A stretch of 64,000 nt of DNA from VAXT01 sp963850415 (GCA_963850415.1 CAWKLE010000003.1:1240001-1304000), one strand, 5' to 3'; counted from the first letter of the stretch, positions 32,866 through 40,801 are shown. The notes: a model not told the origin generated them from the letters alone. Numbers and translations: made by a program.

Positions 32866-33215
32866 GGGCGAGCCGCGCGGATCGCGTCGAGCACATGGTC
32901 GACACGTCCATCCCGCAGAGAGTCGGCGAGCCGCTTGTCGCCTCCGAGGCCCGCCCGCGCCGACAGGATCTCGTACAGCCGGTTGCCGCTCAGCCCGCGC
33001 TCGCGCGCCTCGCTCACGAGGCGCTGGACGATCGGGAGCGGATGCCCCTCGTCGTCGAACTGCCAGAGCGGGTAGTAGTGCTCGCGGGCGCCCGCCGGCC
33101 TGAAGGCGATCACCTCGCCGTCGCGGCGCATCGCCTCGAGCTTGAACGGCTCGATCGCGAACCGGGACGCGAGCCACGAGGCGGAGAGCGTGTCGTCGGC
33201 GAGTCGCGTGGCCAC
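32862..33215 (-). CDS. Hypothetical protein, possibly DUF2384-like
   Basis: A 117-residue protein starting at GTG 33215. The pattern WLASRFAIEPFKLEAMRRDGEVIAFRPAG then YYPLWQFDDEGHPLPIVQRLVSEARERGL resembles the C-terminal half of MbcA/ParS/Xre-type (DUF2384) antitoxins. No RES toxin gene is adjacent, so I do not call a toxin-antitoxin pair. The start avoids an Arg-rich upstream extension that is antisense to the next gene. Confidence 0.6.
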   Translation of the reverse strand: MATRLADDTLSASWLASRFAIEPFKLEAMRRDGEVIAFRPAGAREHYYPLWQFDDEGHPLPIVQRLVSEARERGLSGNRLYEILSARAGLGGDKRLADSLRDGRVDHVLDAIRAARP

Positions 33216-33235
33216 GAGCGGGAGCCTACCCCGCG

Positions 33236-33670
33236 ATGAGCGACGTTCGCGAGCTGCTCCGTCGCGAGGTCGACGCCGCCGAGTACGAGGCCGTTCGCGA
33301 GCTCTGGAAGCGGCACTCGCAGGCCGAGGACCGGCGTGACCTGCCCGGGCTCCTGTCCACGCTGACGGAGGACTGCGTCTACGAGATCGTCGGGACAGAG
33401 CACGTCTGGCACGGCCACGAGGGCGCGTCACGCTTCTACACCGGACTGCTCGGCGCGTTCCCGGACATCGACTTCCGGCTGACGGACATCGTGATCGGCC
33501 CGCAGGGCGTCTGCGAGGCGGCCGACGTCACCGGCACGCACGAGCAGGACTGGCTCGACTACGAGGCATCCGGCGAGCGCGTCGAGTTCCGGGTCGTCAT
33601 CTTCTTCCCCTGGGATCCGGTGCAGAGGCTGTTCCGCGGCGAGCGCGTGCACGTGTCGCTCGGCGAGTAG
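33236..33670 (+). CDS. SnoaL-like/NTF2-fold polyketide cyclase-type protein
   Basis: A 144-residue protein of the SnoaL-like class: LWKRHSQAEDRRDLPGLLSTLTEDCVYEI, HEGASRFYTGLLGAFPDIDFRL and the final strand VQRLFRGERVHV. Such proteins bind or isomerise small cyclic compounds; the substrate is unknown. It is divergent from the gene at 33215, with 20 bases between the two starts. Confidence 0.82.
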   Translation: MSDVRELLRREVDAAEYEAVRELWKRHSQAEDRRDLPGLLSTLTEDCVYEIVGTEHVWHGHEGASRFYTGLLGAFPDIDFRLTDIVIGPQGVCEAADVTGTHEQDWLDYEASGERVEFRVVIFFPWDPVQRLFRGERVHVSLGE

Positions 33671-33674
33671 GCCG

Positions 33675-34613
33675 TTAGCCGCCCAGGATCCCGGCCAGCG
33701 TTGCCGCGTCGATGTTCCCGCCCGAGACGACGCACACGACCCTGCCGGTGCCGGCGGCGCCGGAGAGGGCGACTGCGAGCGGCGTCGCGCCCGCGCCCTC
33801 GGCGACGACGCGGGCCCGCCCGGCGAGCAGCCGGACCGCCCTCTCGACCTCCTCGAGCTCGGCGACGAGCGAGCCGGCCAGGAGGTCGCGCGCCAGCTCG
33901 AACATCTCCGGGAAGACCTCGGGCGAGCCGATCCCGTCGACGAAGCTCGGCGTGTACTCGACCTTGACGGGTCGACCAGCTTCGAGCGAGGGCGTGAGCG
34001 GGGCGGCCGTCGCCACTTCGGCCGCGAAGACCTTGCAGGACGGCGCGACCGCGCGCAGCGCCGAGGCGATCCCGCACGAGAGCCCGCCTCCGCCGTAGGG
34101 CGCGACGACCACGTCGACGTCGGGCAGGTCCTCGACGATCTCGAGCCCGATCGTCCCGTTCCCGGCCATGACCGCGTCGTCGCTGAAGGCGTGCACGTGG
34201 AGGCCGTCGAGACCCTCGAACGTGCGCGTGCGGAAGATCTCGTGCCACTCGTCGAACGTGACCGGGATCATCTCTCCGCCCAGCCGCCGGATCGCCGCGA
34301 TCTTGGTCTCCGGAGCCGTGTCCGGAAGGACGACCGTGCAGCGCACGCCGAGCTTGCGCGCCCACCAGGCGACGCCCTGCGCCATGTTGCCCGCGCTCGC
34401 AGTCCACACGCCGTGCTCGAGCTCCTCCGGCGAGGCGAGCAGGAGCGCGTTACCCGCGCCGCGCAGCTTGAAGGAGCCGATCGGCTGGAGGTTCTCGAGC
34501 TTGAGGTAGATCTCCGCCGGGGCCTCGTCGAGCTCGAGGCGGACGAGCGGAGTGCGGACGATCGAGCCGGCCAGGCGCTCGCGGGCAGCCTCGATCTCGG
34601 TCAGCGCAATCAC
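33675..34613 (-). CDS. PLP-dependent threonine/serine dehydratase-like enzyme
   Basis: A 312-residue fold-type II PLP enzyme. The internal aldimine Lys is K49 in GSFKLRGAGNA; the phosphate-binding Gly-rich loop is YGGGGLSCG, and SGGN near the end contacts the pyridine. Catabolic dehydratases lacking a C-terminal ACT domain have this length. It starts at GTG 34613, overlapping the stop of the ornithine cyclodeaminase-like gene, and is the last gene of a four-gene operon. It could be threonine dehydratase or a hydroxyaspartate or serine relative. Confidence 0.88.
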   Translation of the reverse strand: MIALTEIEAARERLAGSIVRTPLVRLELDEAPAEIYLKLENLQPIGSFKLRGAGNALLLASPEELEHGVWTASAGNMAQGVAWWARKLGVRCTVVLPDTAPETKIAAIRRLGGEMIPVTFDEWHEIFRTRTFEGLDGLHVHAFSDDAVMAGNGTIGLEIVEDLPDVDVVVAPYGGGGLSCGIASALRAVAPSCKVFAAEVATAAPLTPSLEAGRPVKVEYTPSFVDGIGSPEVFPEMFELARDLLAGSLVAELEEVERAVRLLAGRARVVAEGAGATPLAVALSGAAGTGRVVCVVSGGNIDAATLAGILGG

Positions 34614-35542
34614 AGCTCGACCTCGGTGCCGGCTCCCTCTTGGAGCGCGCGCCGGTAGACGAGCCCGGCCGCGGCCGCATCCTCGACGGCGTGGCCCGTG
34701 GACTTGTAGACCGTGATCTGCTCGGAGGAGGAGCGCCCCTCGTGCGTGCCGGCGAGGATCTCGCCCAGCTCGACGGCCGCGCTCGGATCGAGCCCCTGGA
34801 GCTCGTGCGCCCCGGCTGGGTACGGCTCGAAGGCGACGCGCGACTCGACGGCGAGGAGCCCGCGGCTCATGACCTCCGGATCGAGCTCCGGCCCGTCGCG
34901 GGACGCACCGACCGAGGTCACGTGCATGCCCGGCGCGAGCCAGTCGGCCGGGAAGATCGGCTGGCCCGCATCGGTGCAGGCGCAGACGACGTCCGCGCCG
35001 TCGAGGGCCTCCTCGAACAAGGCACACGCGACTCCGCCGACCTCGGCGGCGAGCGCCCCGGCCTGGTCCGCGTTCCGGCTCCCGATGCGAACCTCGTCGA
35101 AGGCTCGCACTCGGGTCACGGCGTCGACGTGCGAGTGCCCCTGAACTCCTGCGCCGAGAACGGCGAGTACACGCGCGTCCGGGCGGGCGAGCGCACGCGT
35201 GGCGACCGCCGAGGCGGCTCCGGTCCGCACCGCGGTGATCTCGGTCCCGTCCATGAGCGCAAGGGGCTGTCCGGTCCTGTCGTCGAAGAGCGCGATCGTC
35301 GCCTGGTGGCTCGGCAGACCGAGCTCATGGTTGCCGGCGAACACCGAGACGAGCTTCGTCTCGAGGATCCCGTCCGCGTAGCCGGGCATCGCCGCGAGGA
35401 GGCCGCGCTCCGTCTGCGCCGCGATGCGGGGCGGAACGGAGGTGCGCCCGGCGCTCAGCTCGACGAACACGCGCTCGAGCGCGTCGAGCAACTGCTCGAG
35501 GTCGAGCAGGCGGCGGACCTCGGCACGCGAGAGAACGAGCAC
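34610..35542 (-). CDS. Ornithine cyclodeaminase/mu-crystallin family protein
   Basis: A 310-residue NAD(P)-dependent enzyme with AVLGAGVQGHSHVDAVTRV as the dinucleotide loop, MDGTEITAVRTGAASAVATRALARPD in the substrate region and ITVYKSTGHAVEDAAAA near the end. Family members deaminate ornithine to proline or reduce cyclic imines and keto acids. Next to a threonine dehydratase-like gene it may process an imine or keto product, which is inference. Gene order and overlap imply a common transcript. Confidence 0.9.
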   Translation of the reverse strand: MLVLSRAEVRRLLDLEQLLDALERVFVELSAGRTSVPPRIAAQTERGLLAAMPGYADGILETKLVSVFAGNHELGLPSHQATIALFDDRTGQPLALMDGTEITAVRTGAASAVATRALARPDARVLAVLGAGVQGHSHVDAVTRVRAFDEVRIGSRNADQAGALAAEVGGVACALFEEALDGADVVCACTDAGQPIFPADWLAPGMHVTSVGASRDGPELDPEVMSRGLLAVESRVAFEPYPAGAHELQGLDPSAAVELGEILAGTHEGRSSSEQITVYKSTGHAVEDAAAAGLVYRRALQEGAGTEVEL

Positions 35543-35543
35543 G

Positions 35544-36290
35544 TCAGGGCAGCAGGCCGAGCGCCTGGAGGCCGTCGATCGGCTCCTGCGCGCTGCAGCT
35601 TCCGAAGCTGACGAAGAGCTCGCGCGACTCGGCGATCTCGTGGGCGCCGGCGGTCCGCTCGCGCCAGCGGAACGACTCCGGCGAGACGGCGAACGACGCC
35701 GGATCCTCGTCCGCGAGCGCCTCCTCCTCGTCGCCGAAGATGGCCGCCGCGAGCACGTTCAGAAAACCGTGCTCGTTGCCGTTGCGGAGCGGCTGGTGGA
35801 GGCCGGCCGTCGCCTTGAACGGGACGTCGAGCCGGCGGCACGCCTGTACGAACTCGGCGAGCGCCGGCACGCTCGGCAGGACGGAGCCGCCGCAGCGAAC
35901 CTTCGCCCGCAGGCCGAGCTCTCCGAGCTGGAGGATCCGGAACGAGACGTCGTCGCGAAGCGGCAGCTCGCAGTAGACCTCCGGCGCGGCGTCGAAGAGC
36001 ACCTCGGGGTCGAGCCCGGCCGCCTCGACGGCCTCGATCCGCGGGTCGGCGGGAGGAAGCACCCCGGTGTCGAGCACGACCGAGAGCCGCAGCGGCTCGT
36101 CACCGAGCTCGTTGAGCTTCGAGGCCGGGCAGACGAAGCGATTCACGATCCAGCCCGTCCCGGCTGCGCGCACGCGGCGGTGCTCGGCGAGCCCTTCGTC
36201 GAGCGGCAGCTCCTCGGGCGGGAAGGTCGGCGCGTGGTCGATCAGCCCGCCGAAGAGGGCGCGCCGCGCATCTGTCAGCGTTTCGGTCAG
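35544..36290 (-). CDS. Conserved hypothetical protein, probable CTG start
   Basis: About 248 residues: ALFGGLIDHAPTFPPEELPLDEGLAEHR at the start, ETNRFVCPAS-like NRFVCPASKL, then EVYCELPLRDD and HQPLRNGNEHGFLNVLAAA. I know this as a recurring actinobacterial protein without an assigned function. No ATG, GTG or TTG is placed to begin it; the frame-open sequence upstream lies inside the CBS gene. CTG 36290-36288 forms a CTGA overlap with the CBS stop, the same geometry as the GTGA and ATGA junctions elsewhere, and gives the expected N-terminus. It is one base upstream of the ornithine cyclodeaminase-like gene. Confidence 0.72.
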   Translation of the reverse strand: MTETLTDARRALFGGLIDHAPTFPPEELPLDEGLAEHRRVRAAGTGWIVNRFVCPASKLNELGDEPLRLSVVLDTGVLPPADPRIEAVEAAGLDPEVLFDAAPEVYCELPLRDDVSFRILQLGELGLRAKVRCGGSVLPSVPALAEFVQACRRLDVPFKATAGLHQPLRNGNEHGFLNVLAAAIFGDEEEALADEDPASFAVSPESFRWRERTAGAHEIAESRELFVSFGSCSAQEPIDGLQALGLLP

Positions 36291-36718
36291 CCCGCGGTGA
36301 TGTAGTCGGTCAGGTACCGGATCTCGAAGCTCTGCTGCTTCGACTTGAACTTGACGACGTCGCCGATGGAGACGATCCCGACCACGTCGGCGCCCTCGAC
36401 GACCGGGACGTGGCGGATGCGCCGGTCGGTCATCAGCGCCATGCACTCGTCGATCGACGTCTCGGGGCTGACGACGATCAGCGGCGAGGACATGATCTCG
36501 CCGACGGTCACCTCGTCGCCCGTCGGCCCGTCGCGCGCCACGCGGCGCAGGTAGTCCCGTTCGGAGACGATGCCCGCGATCGCGCCGTCCTGCTTCACGA
36601 GCAGCGAGCCGACGTTCGCGTCGACCATCTGCTTGACGGCTTCGAGGACGGGAGCGTCCGCCTCGATCTCGAGCACATCGTTGCCTTTGTCGCCGAGGAT
36701 CTCCGATACGCGGTTCAC
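36287..36718 (-). CDS. CBS-domain pair protein
   Basis: A 143-residue stand-alone Bateman module: two CBS motifs, MVDANVGSLLVKQDGAIAGIVSERDYLRRV and LMTDRRIRHVPVVEGADVVGIVSIGDVVK. Such proteins bind adenosine nucleotides and modulate partner enzymes. GTG 36718 follows AAGGAGGCGAT; an ATG two bases upstream is out of frame. It is the first gene of the operon CBS, unknown, cyclodeaminase-like, dehydratase-like. Confidence 0.92.
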   Translation of the reverse strand: MNRVSEILGDKGNDVLEIEADAPVLEAVKQMVDANVGSLLVKQDGAIAGIVSERDYLRRVARDGPTGDEVTVGEIMSSPLIVVSPETSIDECMALMTDRRIRHVPVVEGADVVGIVSIGDVVKFKSKQQSFEIRYLTDYITAG

Positions 36719-36766
36719 ATCGCCTCCTTGCGGTGGATGAGAACGACACGCGCAGCTTACGAGACA

Positions 36767-37183
36767 ATGGGTACCGTGGCGGCCGAAATGCTCGACGGAA
36801 AGTGCGACTGCGGCGCTGTCCGCTACCGGGTGGCGGACGAGTTCCTGTACGCGTCCAACTGCCACTGCTCGCACTGTCGCGCGGCGACCGGGTCCGCGTT
36901 CAAGCCGTTCGCCGGGATCGAGCTGGACAAGCTCGAGGTGCTGACCGGCGGCGATGCGCTGCTCGTCAACGGCGACGAAATGCTGAACGACACGCGCTGC
37001 GCGACGTGCGGCTCGCTCCTCTACTCGGTCGTGCGCGACGGCGAGTTCGTGCACGTCGCGATGGGCTCTCTCGTCGACGAGCCGAGCATGCGGCCGACAA
37101 AGCACATCTTCGTCGGCTCCAAGGCGCCGTGGTTCGAGATCACCGACGACCTGCCCCAGTTCGAGGAGCACGCGACGGCCTAG
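36767..37183 (+). CDS. GFA/CENP-V family zinc protein
   Basis: A 138-residue protein with the glutathione-dependent formaldehyde-activating enzyme fold: Zn ligands in CDCGAVRY, CHCSHCRAATGSAF and TRCATCGS. Actinobacteria lack glutathione, so the true thiol or aldehyde substrate differs or is unknown. ATG 36767 is used; an internal ATG at 36788 (MLDGKCDCG) is an alternative. No clear Shine-Dalgarno sequence, so it may be leaderless. Divergent from the CBS operon. Confidence 0.88.
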   Translation: MGTVAAEMLDGKCDCGAVRYRVADEFLYASNCHCSHCRAATGSAFKPFAGIELDKLEVLTGGDALLVNGDEMLNDTRCATCGSLLYSVVRDGEFVHVAMGSLVDEPSMRPTKHIFVGSKAPWFEITDDLPQFEEHATA

Positions 37184-37253
37184 CCCGCCGATGAGTTCCC
37201 GGCGCGGCCGTGGTCTGATCAGCGACTGGTCATCCGAGCGAGAGGAGTGCGCT

Positions 37254-37652
37254 GTGAGCGAGCCGCTGAAGAGCGTCGGTGCGATCACACTGTTCGTCGA
37301 GGACCCGCAGCGGTCGAAGGCGTTCTACGAGAAGGTCTTCGAGGCGCCCCTGATCTTCGAGGACGAGAACTCGGCGGCCGTCCAGTTCGAGAACACGATC
37401 ATCAACCTGCTCGCGATGCCCGCGGCGCCCGAGCTGATCGCGCCCGCGACGGTTGGCAGGCCCGACGCAGGGGCGCGCTCGCAGTTCACGATCTGGGTCG
37501 AGGACGCAAACGCCGTGTGCCAGGAGCTGGCGAACCGCGGCGTCGAGTTGCTCAACGGCCCGATCGACCGGGAGTGGGGGATGCGCACCGCCGCGTTCGC
37601 TGATCCGGACGGCCATGTCTGGGAGGTCGCGCAGAGCCTCTCCGCCGGCTAG
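37254..37652 (+). CDS. VOC family protein
   Basis: A 132-residue glyoxalase-fold protein: LKSVGAITLFVEDPQRSKAFYEKVF at the start and FADPDGHVWEVAQ at the end. The first metal ligand position is not His, so activity is uncertain. GTG 37254 follows AGAGGAG by seven bases; an in-frame ATG at 37191 would add 21 poorly conserved residues. Confidence 0.85.
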   Translation: MSEPLKSVGAITLFVEDPQRSKAFYEKVFEAPLIFEDENSAAVQFENTIINLLAMPAAPELIAPATVGRPDAGARSQFTIWVEDANAVCQELANRGVELLNGPIDREWGMRTAAFADPDGHVWEVAQSLSAG

Positions 37653-37653
37653 C

Positions 37654-37854
37654 TCAGACGACCGCCGTGAGCTGGGCAGCGACGGCGAGCCAGCGGCCTC
37701 GCTGGTAGCGCCAGACGTCGGTGTAGCGCGTCGAGCCGGGGCTGCCCCCGCGAGCGTAGTGCGTGACGTCGTGGACGAGCGCCACGTGCCCTGCGACCGC
37801 CTCCGCCTCCTCTACACGCGCCTCCGCGGCCGCCGCATCCGCCGTCTCGATCAC
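37654..37854 (-). CDS. DUF4440/SnoaL-like C-terminal fragment (66 aa)
   Basis: From GTG 37854: ETADAAAAEARVEEAEAVAGHVALVHDVTHYARGG and ending WRYQRGRWLAVAAQLTAV, which matches the last strands of DUF4440 or SnoaL-like proteins (RYTDVW...GRW). The N-terminal half of that fold is absent, so this may be a remnant. It overlaps the stop of a 24-codon frame by GTGA, a bacterial coupling layout. Its own stop abuts that of the VOC gene. Confidence 0.45.
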   Translation of the reverse strand: MIETADAAAAEARVEEAEAVAGHVALVHDVTHYARGGSPGSTRYTDVWRYQRGRWLAVAAQLTAVV

Positions 37855-37925
37855 GAGAGAGCCTGCCGGACCGAGCGGCGGTCGACTCGCCGGATCCGGA
37901 CACGGGGCGTGGTCGGCTTCTTCAT
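37851..37925 (-). CDS. 24-residue basic leader-like peptide
   Basis: ATG 37925 follows a strong AAAGGAG with a six-base spacer and encodes MKKPTTPRVRIRRVDRRSVR and four more residues. It is translationally coupled (GTGA) to the DUF4440-like fragment. It may be a leader peptide or the start of a gene broken near 37853. Confidence 0.35.
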   Translation of the reverse strand: MKKPTTPRVRIRRVDRRSVRQALS

Positions 37926-38023
37926 GACGATCTCCTTTCGGACGAGGTGCGGCCACGGTGCCGAGCGTGGCCCGCCCGTGCTCGCCGTTTCCGGACAGGA
38001 CACGCGGCTGGCACGATGGCTCG

Positions 38024-38782
38024 ATGCACCGGATCGGCCTGCTCGTCCCGAGCTCGAACACGACGATGGAAACGGAGCTCCCCGCGCTTCTGCGCGCCCG
38101 CGAGCGTGTGCGGCCGGAGGACACGTTCTCCTTCCACAGCGCACGACTACGGATGGCCGACGTCACGCCCGAGGGCCTGCGCGCGATGAACGAGGAGACC
38201 GAATGCGCGACGGCTGAGCTCGCGGACCTGCGACCGGATGTCGTCGCCACCGCGTGCCTGGTCGCGATCATGGCGCAGGGCCCGGGGAGTCACCGCGCGG
38301 CGGAGGCGGAGATCGAGTCGATCCTCGAGCAGGAGCATGCCCGGGCGCCCGTCGTCTCGTCCGCGGGCGCGCTCGTCGATGCGCTCCATGCGCTCGGCGC
38401 GCTCAGGATCGGGATCGTCGCGCCCTATCTCGAGGAGCTCACACAACTCGTCGTCGCGTACTTCGAGGAGTCGGGCATCGAGGTCGCAGATGCGCTCAGC
38501 CTCGAAGTCCCCGACAACCGAGCTGTCGCCGCACTCGATCCGCACGATCTCGAACAGCACTGGCAGCGGCTGGACCTGAGCGGCTGCGACGCCCTCGTCG
38601 TCTCGGCCTGCGTGCAGATGCGCTCGCTCGAGGTGCTGGAGGAGGTGGAGCGCCGCAGCGGGTTGCCGACGGTGTCGGCCGCGACGGCGACGACGTGGGC
38701 GATCCTCGGTGCGCTCGGCCTCGAACCAGTCGCTCCGGATGCCGGAGCGCTCCTTCGTGCTGCACCCGATCGCGTCGTGTGA
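38024..38782 (+). CDS. Maleate isomerase/arylmalonate decarboxylase-type Asp/Glu racemase
   Basis: A 252-residue member of the Asp/Glu racemase superfamily. It has GLLVPSSNTTMETELPALL at the start, a first Cys in VATACLVAIMAQGPGSH and a second in VVSACVQMRSLEVLEE, as in maleate cis-trans isomerase. The second Cys gives the proton-transfer pair. Substrate not certain; maleate is most likely. A hairpin follows the stop by ten bases. Confidence 0.85.
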   Translation: MHRIGLLVPSSNTTMETELPALLRARERVRPEDTFSFHSARLRMADVTPEGLRAMNEETECATAELADLRPDVVATACLVAIMAQGPGSHRAAEAEIESILEQEHARAPVVSSAGALVDALHALGALRIGIVAPYLEELTQLVVAYFEESGIEVADALSLEVPDNRAVAALDPHDLEQHWQRLDLSGCDALVVSACVQMRSLEVLEEVERRSGLPTVSAATATTWAILGALGLEPVAPDAGALLRAAPDRVV

Positions 38783-38792
38783 ACGGCTCCTC

Positions 38793-38811
38793 GCCCGACC
38801 GCAGATCGGGC
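38793..38811 (+). terminator. Hairpin after the maleate isomerase-like gene
   Basis: GCCCGA, loop CCGCAGA, TCGGGC. There is no T-run, but the position ten bases after the TGA fits a terminator. Confidence 0.45.
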
Positions 38812-38883
38812 GCAAACCGTTCTAACAACACGGTGCCCGCGCGCACACTCCGCGGCCTGACCTATCTGGGTCAATCTCGGGAC

Positions 38884-38889
38884 TACAAT
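38884..38889 (+). promoter_or_regulatory. Leaderless -10 box of the 39-aa gene
   Basis: TACAAT ends six bases before ATG 38896. No Shine-Dalgarno sequence is present. Confidence 0.55.
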
Positions 38890-38895
38890 CCCGAC

Positions 38896-39015
38896 ATGCT
38901 CAAGAACTGGTGGCGCAAGCGGCAGCAGGACCGCAAACAGCAGGAGCAGAAGGACGCGGACAGGCTTACGCCGATCTTCAAGAACACCGACTGGACCGGG
39001 GGCGGGCCGCTCTAG
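38896..39015 (+). CDS. Small conserved-looking protein (39 aa)
   Basis: ATG 38896 encodes a 39-residue, highly charged peptide starting MLKNWWRKRQQDRKQQEQKD and ending IFKNTDWTGGGPL. Leaderless start behind a good TACAAT box, third-position GC and termination before the next gene support real coding. Function unknown. It is 20 bases upstream of the aldo/keto reductase gene, possibly co-transcribed. Confidence 0.6.
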   Translation: MLKNWWRKRQQDRKQQEQKDADRLTPIFKNTDWTGGGPL

Positions 39016-39035
39016 CTTCGGCCCTGCCCTGTTCG

Positions 39036-40010
39036 ATGGACTACGTGAACCTGGGCGACACGGGACTGCGCGTCTCGCGCGTATGTCTCGGGATGATGAG
39101 CTTCGGCAAGCACGAGAGCCGGGAATGGGCGCTCGACGAAGCGGCCGCCGAGCCGATCGTGAAGCGGGCGGTCGAGGGCGGGGTCGTCTTCTTCGACACG
39201 GCCGACGTCTACAACGGCGGCGAGAGCGAGGTCGTCACCGGCCGCCTGCTGCGCAAGCTCTTCGGGATGCGCGAGGAGTACGTCGTCGCGACGAAGGTCA
39301 ACGGGCGGACGATGCCCGGCGAGAACGGCCGCGGCCTCTCCCGCAAGCACATCATGGCGTCGATCGACGGCTCGCTGGAACGCCTCGGGCTCGACTACGT
39401 CGACCTGTACCAGATCCACCGCTGGGACGACTCGACGCCGATCGAGGAGACGATGGAGGCGCTCCACGACGTCGTGAAGGCGGGCAAGACGAGGTACATC
39501 GGAGCGAGCAGCATGCGCGCGTGGCAGTTCGCGAAGGCGCAGCTCGTAGCGGAGACGCCATTCGTCTCGATGCAGAACCACTACAACCTGATCTACCGCG
39601 AGGAGGAGCGGGAGATGATTCCGCAGTGCCTCGACCAGGGGGTCGGCATCGTCCCGTGGAGCCCGCTGGCGCGCGGGCTGCTGGCGCGAAGCGCCACGTC
39701 ATCGGAGGAGCCGACGACGACGCGGGGCAGGACCGATCCGTTCCGCGACTCGCTCTACAAGCCCGAGCTCGACGTCCCGGTCATCGAGCGCCTCGGCGAG
39801 GTGGCCGGCGAGGCCGGCGTCCCGCCCGCGCAGATCGCGCTCGCCTGGCTCCTGCACAAGCCGGGCGTGACGGCGCCGATCGTCGGCGCGACGAAGCTCG
39901 AGCACCTGGAGGACGCACTGGCCGCCGAGGAGCTGTCGCTGACCGAGGATCAGATCGCGCGGCTCGAGGAGCCGTACGTCCCGCACCCGGTCTCGGGGAT
40001 CGACTTCTGA
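39036..40010 (+). CDS. Aldo/keto reductase
   Basis: A 324-residue TIM-barrel NADPH oxidoreductase. The catalytic tetrad region shows FFDTADVYNGGESE (Asp, Tyr), VATKV (Lys) and the DLYQIHRWD block (His); NADPH-binding segments are near the C-terminus (IVGATKLEHLEDAL). It resembles the YajO/YdbC-like group. ATG 39036 gives MDYVNLGDTGLRVS, the normal N-terminus. Confidence 0.92.
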   Translation: MDYVNLGDTGLRVSRVCLGMMSFGKHESREWALDEAAAEPIVKRAVEGGVVFFDTADVYNGGESEVVTGRLLRKLFGMREEYVVATKVNGRTMPGENGRGLSRKHIMASIDGSLERLGLDYVDLYQIHRWDDSTPIEETMEALHDVVKAGKTRYIGASSMRAWQFAKAQLVAETPFVSMQNHYNLIYREEEREMIPQCLDQGVGIVPWSPLARGLLARSATSSEEPTTTRGRTDPFRDSLYKPELDVPVIERLGEVAGEAGVPPAQIALAWLLHKPGVTAPIVGATKLEHLEDALAAEELSLTEDQIARLEEPYVPHPVSGIDF

Positions 40011-40026
40011 GCCGGCGATCGGGCTC

Positions 40027-40032
40027 TACACT
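40027..40032 (+). promoter_or_regulatory. Leaderless -10 box of the gene at 40039
   Basis: TACACT ends six bases before GTG 40039; no Shine-Dalgarno sequence lies between. Confidence 0.5.
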
Positions 40033-40038
40033 TCGAGC

Positions 40039-40263
40039 GTGAAGCAGATCTGGACCGGGCGCATGGCCCAGGCCGCCGGGAAGTACAGCGAGCATGCCCC
40101 GATGGCGACCGTCTGCTGCAACGCGTGCCGGACGTGCGTCACGACGAACGCGCTGGCTCTGTTGACGGCCGGTGGGGCGGCGGTCGGAGTGTTCTTCGCA
40201 CGCGCCGTGCGGGGTTTCTCCGGCACAAGAGTGGATAATCGCCCGATGGAAGGGGAGCACTGA
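40039..40263 (+). CDS. Small Cys-cluster membrane protein (74 aa)
   Basis: The 74-residue product from leaderless GTG has a CCNACRTC cluster at about residues 26-33 followed by a hydrophobic helix (ALALLTAGGAAVGVFFARAV). The cluster could bind metal or form disulfides at the membrane face. It overlaps the CTG start of the following lipoprotein-repeat gene by CTGA. No family was recognised. Confidence 0.6.
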   Translation: MKQIWTGRMAQAAGKYSEHAPMATVCCNACRTCVTTNALALLTAGGAAVGVFFARAVRGFSGTRVDNRPMEGEH

Positions 40264-40742
40264 GAAATAAGATCTGGCTCGCAGCGGGGTTCGTGCTCGT
40301 TGTGGGCGCCCTCCTCCTTTCGGCAACGGCCTTCGGCGAGAGCGCGACGCACACGTCGCGCGCGATGGTCAAGGTCGCGTTCAACAAGAAGCTGAAGAAG
40401 AAGATCGTCGTGGACGGCAGCGGGCGCACGCTCTACATGTACACCGCGGACACGGGTGGGAAGCCGGCGTGCGCCGTGTCCGATCCGAGGTGTCCCAAGG
40501 TCTGGCCGGCGCTCACGACGACCGGCAAGCCGATCGCCGGGAAGGGAATCATCGCGAGCAAGCTTCGCGTCGTACGCGGCGCCGGCGGAAGCCGCCAGGT
40601 CAGCTACAACCGCCACCCGCTCTACTACTTCCACGGCGGGTACAGCGCCGGCACGGGCGACAAGAAGCCGGGCGACACGCGCGGGCAGAGCTTCTTCTCC
40701 GCCTGGTTCGTGCTCTCGCCCAAGGGAACGCCGATCAAGTAA
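40260..40742 (+). CDS. Secreted protein of the Lipoprotein_15 repeat family, probable CTG start
   Basis: A 160-residue secreted protein with the repeats VVDGSGRTLYMYTADTGGKPAC and NRHPLYYFHGGYSAG, characteristic of the PF03640-type family. Starting at CTG 40260 (GGGGAG six bases upstream, CTGA overlap with the previous stop) yields a complete signal peptide: RNK, a hydrophobic core and SATAFGESA. The GTG at 40293 would remove the charged n-region. Between CTG and the in-frame TAA at 40236 there is no ATG, GTG or TTG. Function of the family is unknown; some bind redox partners. Confidence 0.78.
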   Translation: MRNKIWLAAGFVLVVGALLLSATAFGESATHTSRAMVKVAFNKKLKKKIVVDGSGRTLYMYTADTGGKPACAVSDPRCPKVWPALTTTGKPIAGKGIIASKLRVVRGAGGSRQVSYNRHPLYYFHGGYSAGTGDKKPGDTRGQSFFSAWFVLSPKGTPIK

Positions 40743-40801
40743 GCGCCAGGACACCGCTCGCCGACGAACGCCGGCTTCATGTCCGTCATCATGAATCGAA
40801 C

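Noticed and set aside
32862..33670. Toxin-antitoxin pair based on the DUF2384-like protein
   Set aside because: No RES or other toxin gene is adjacent; the neighbour is an NTF2-fold protein in divergent orientation.
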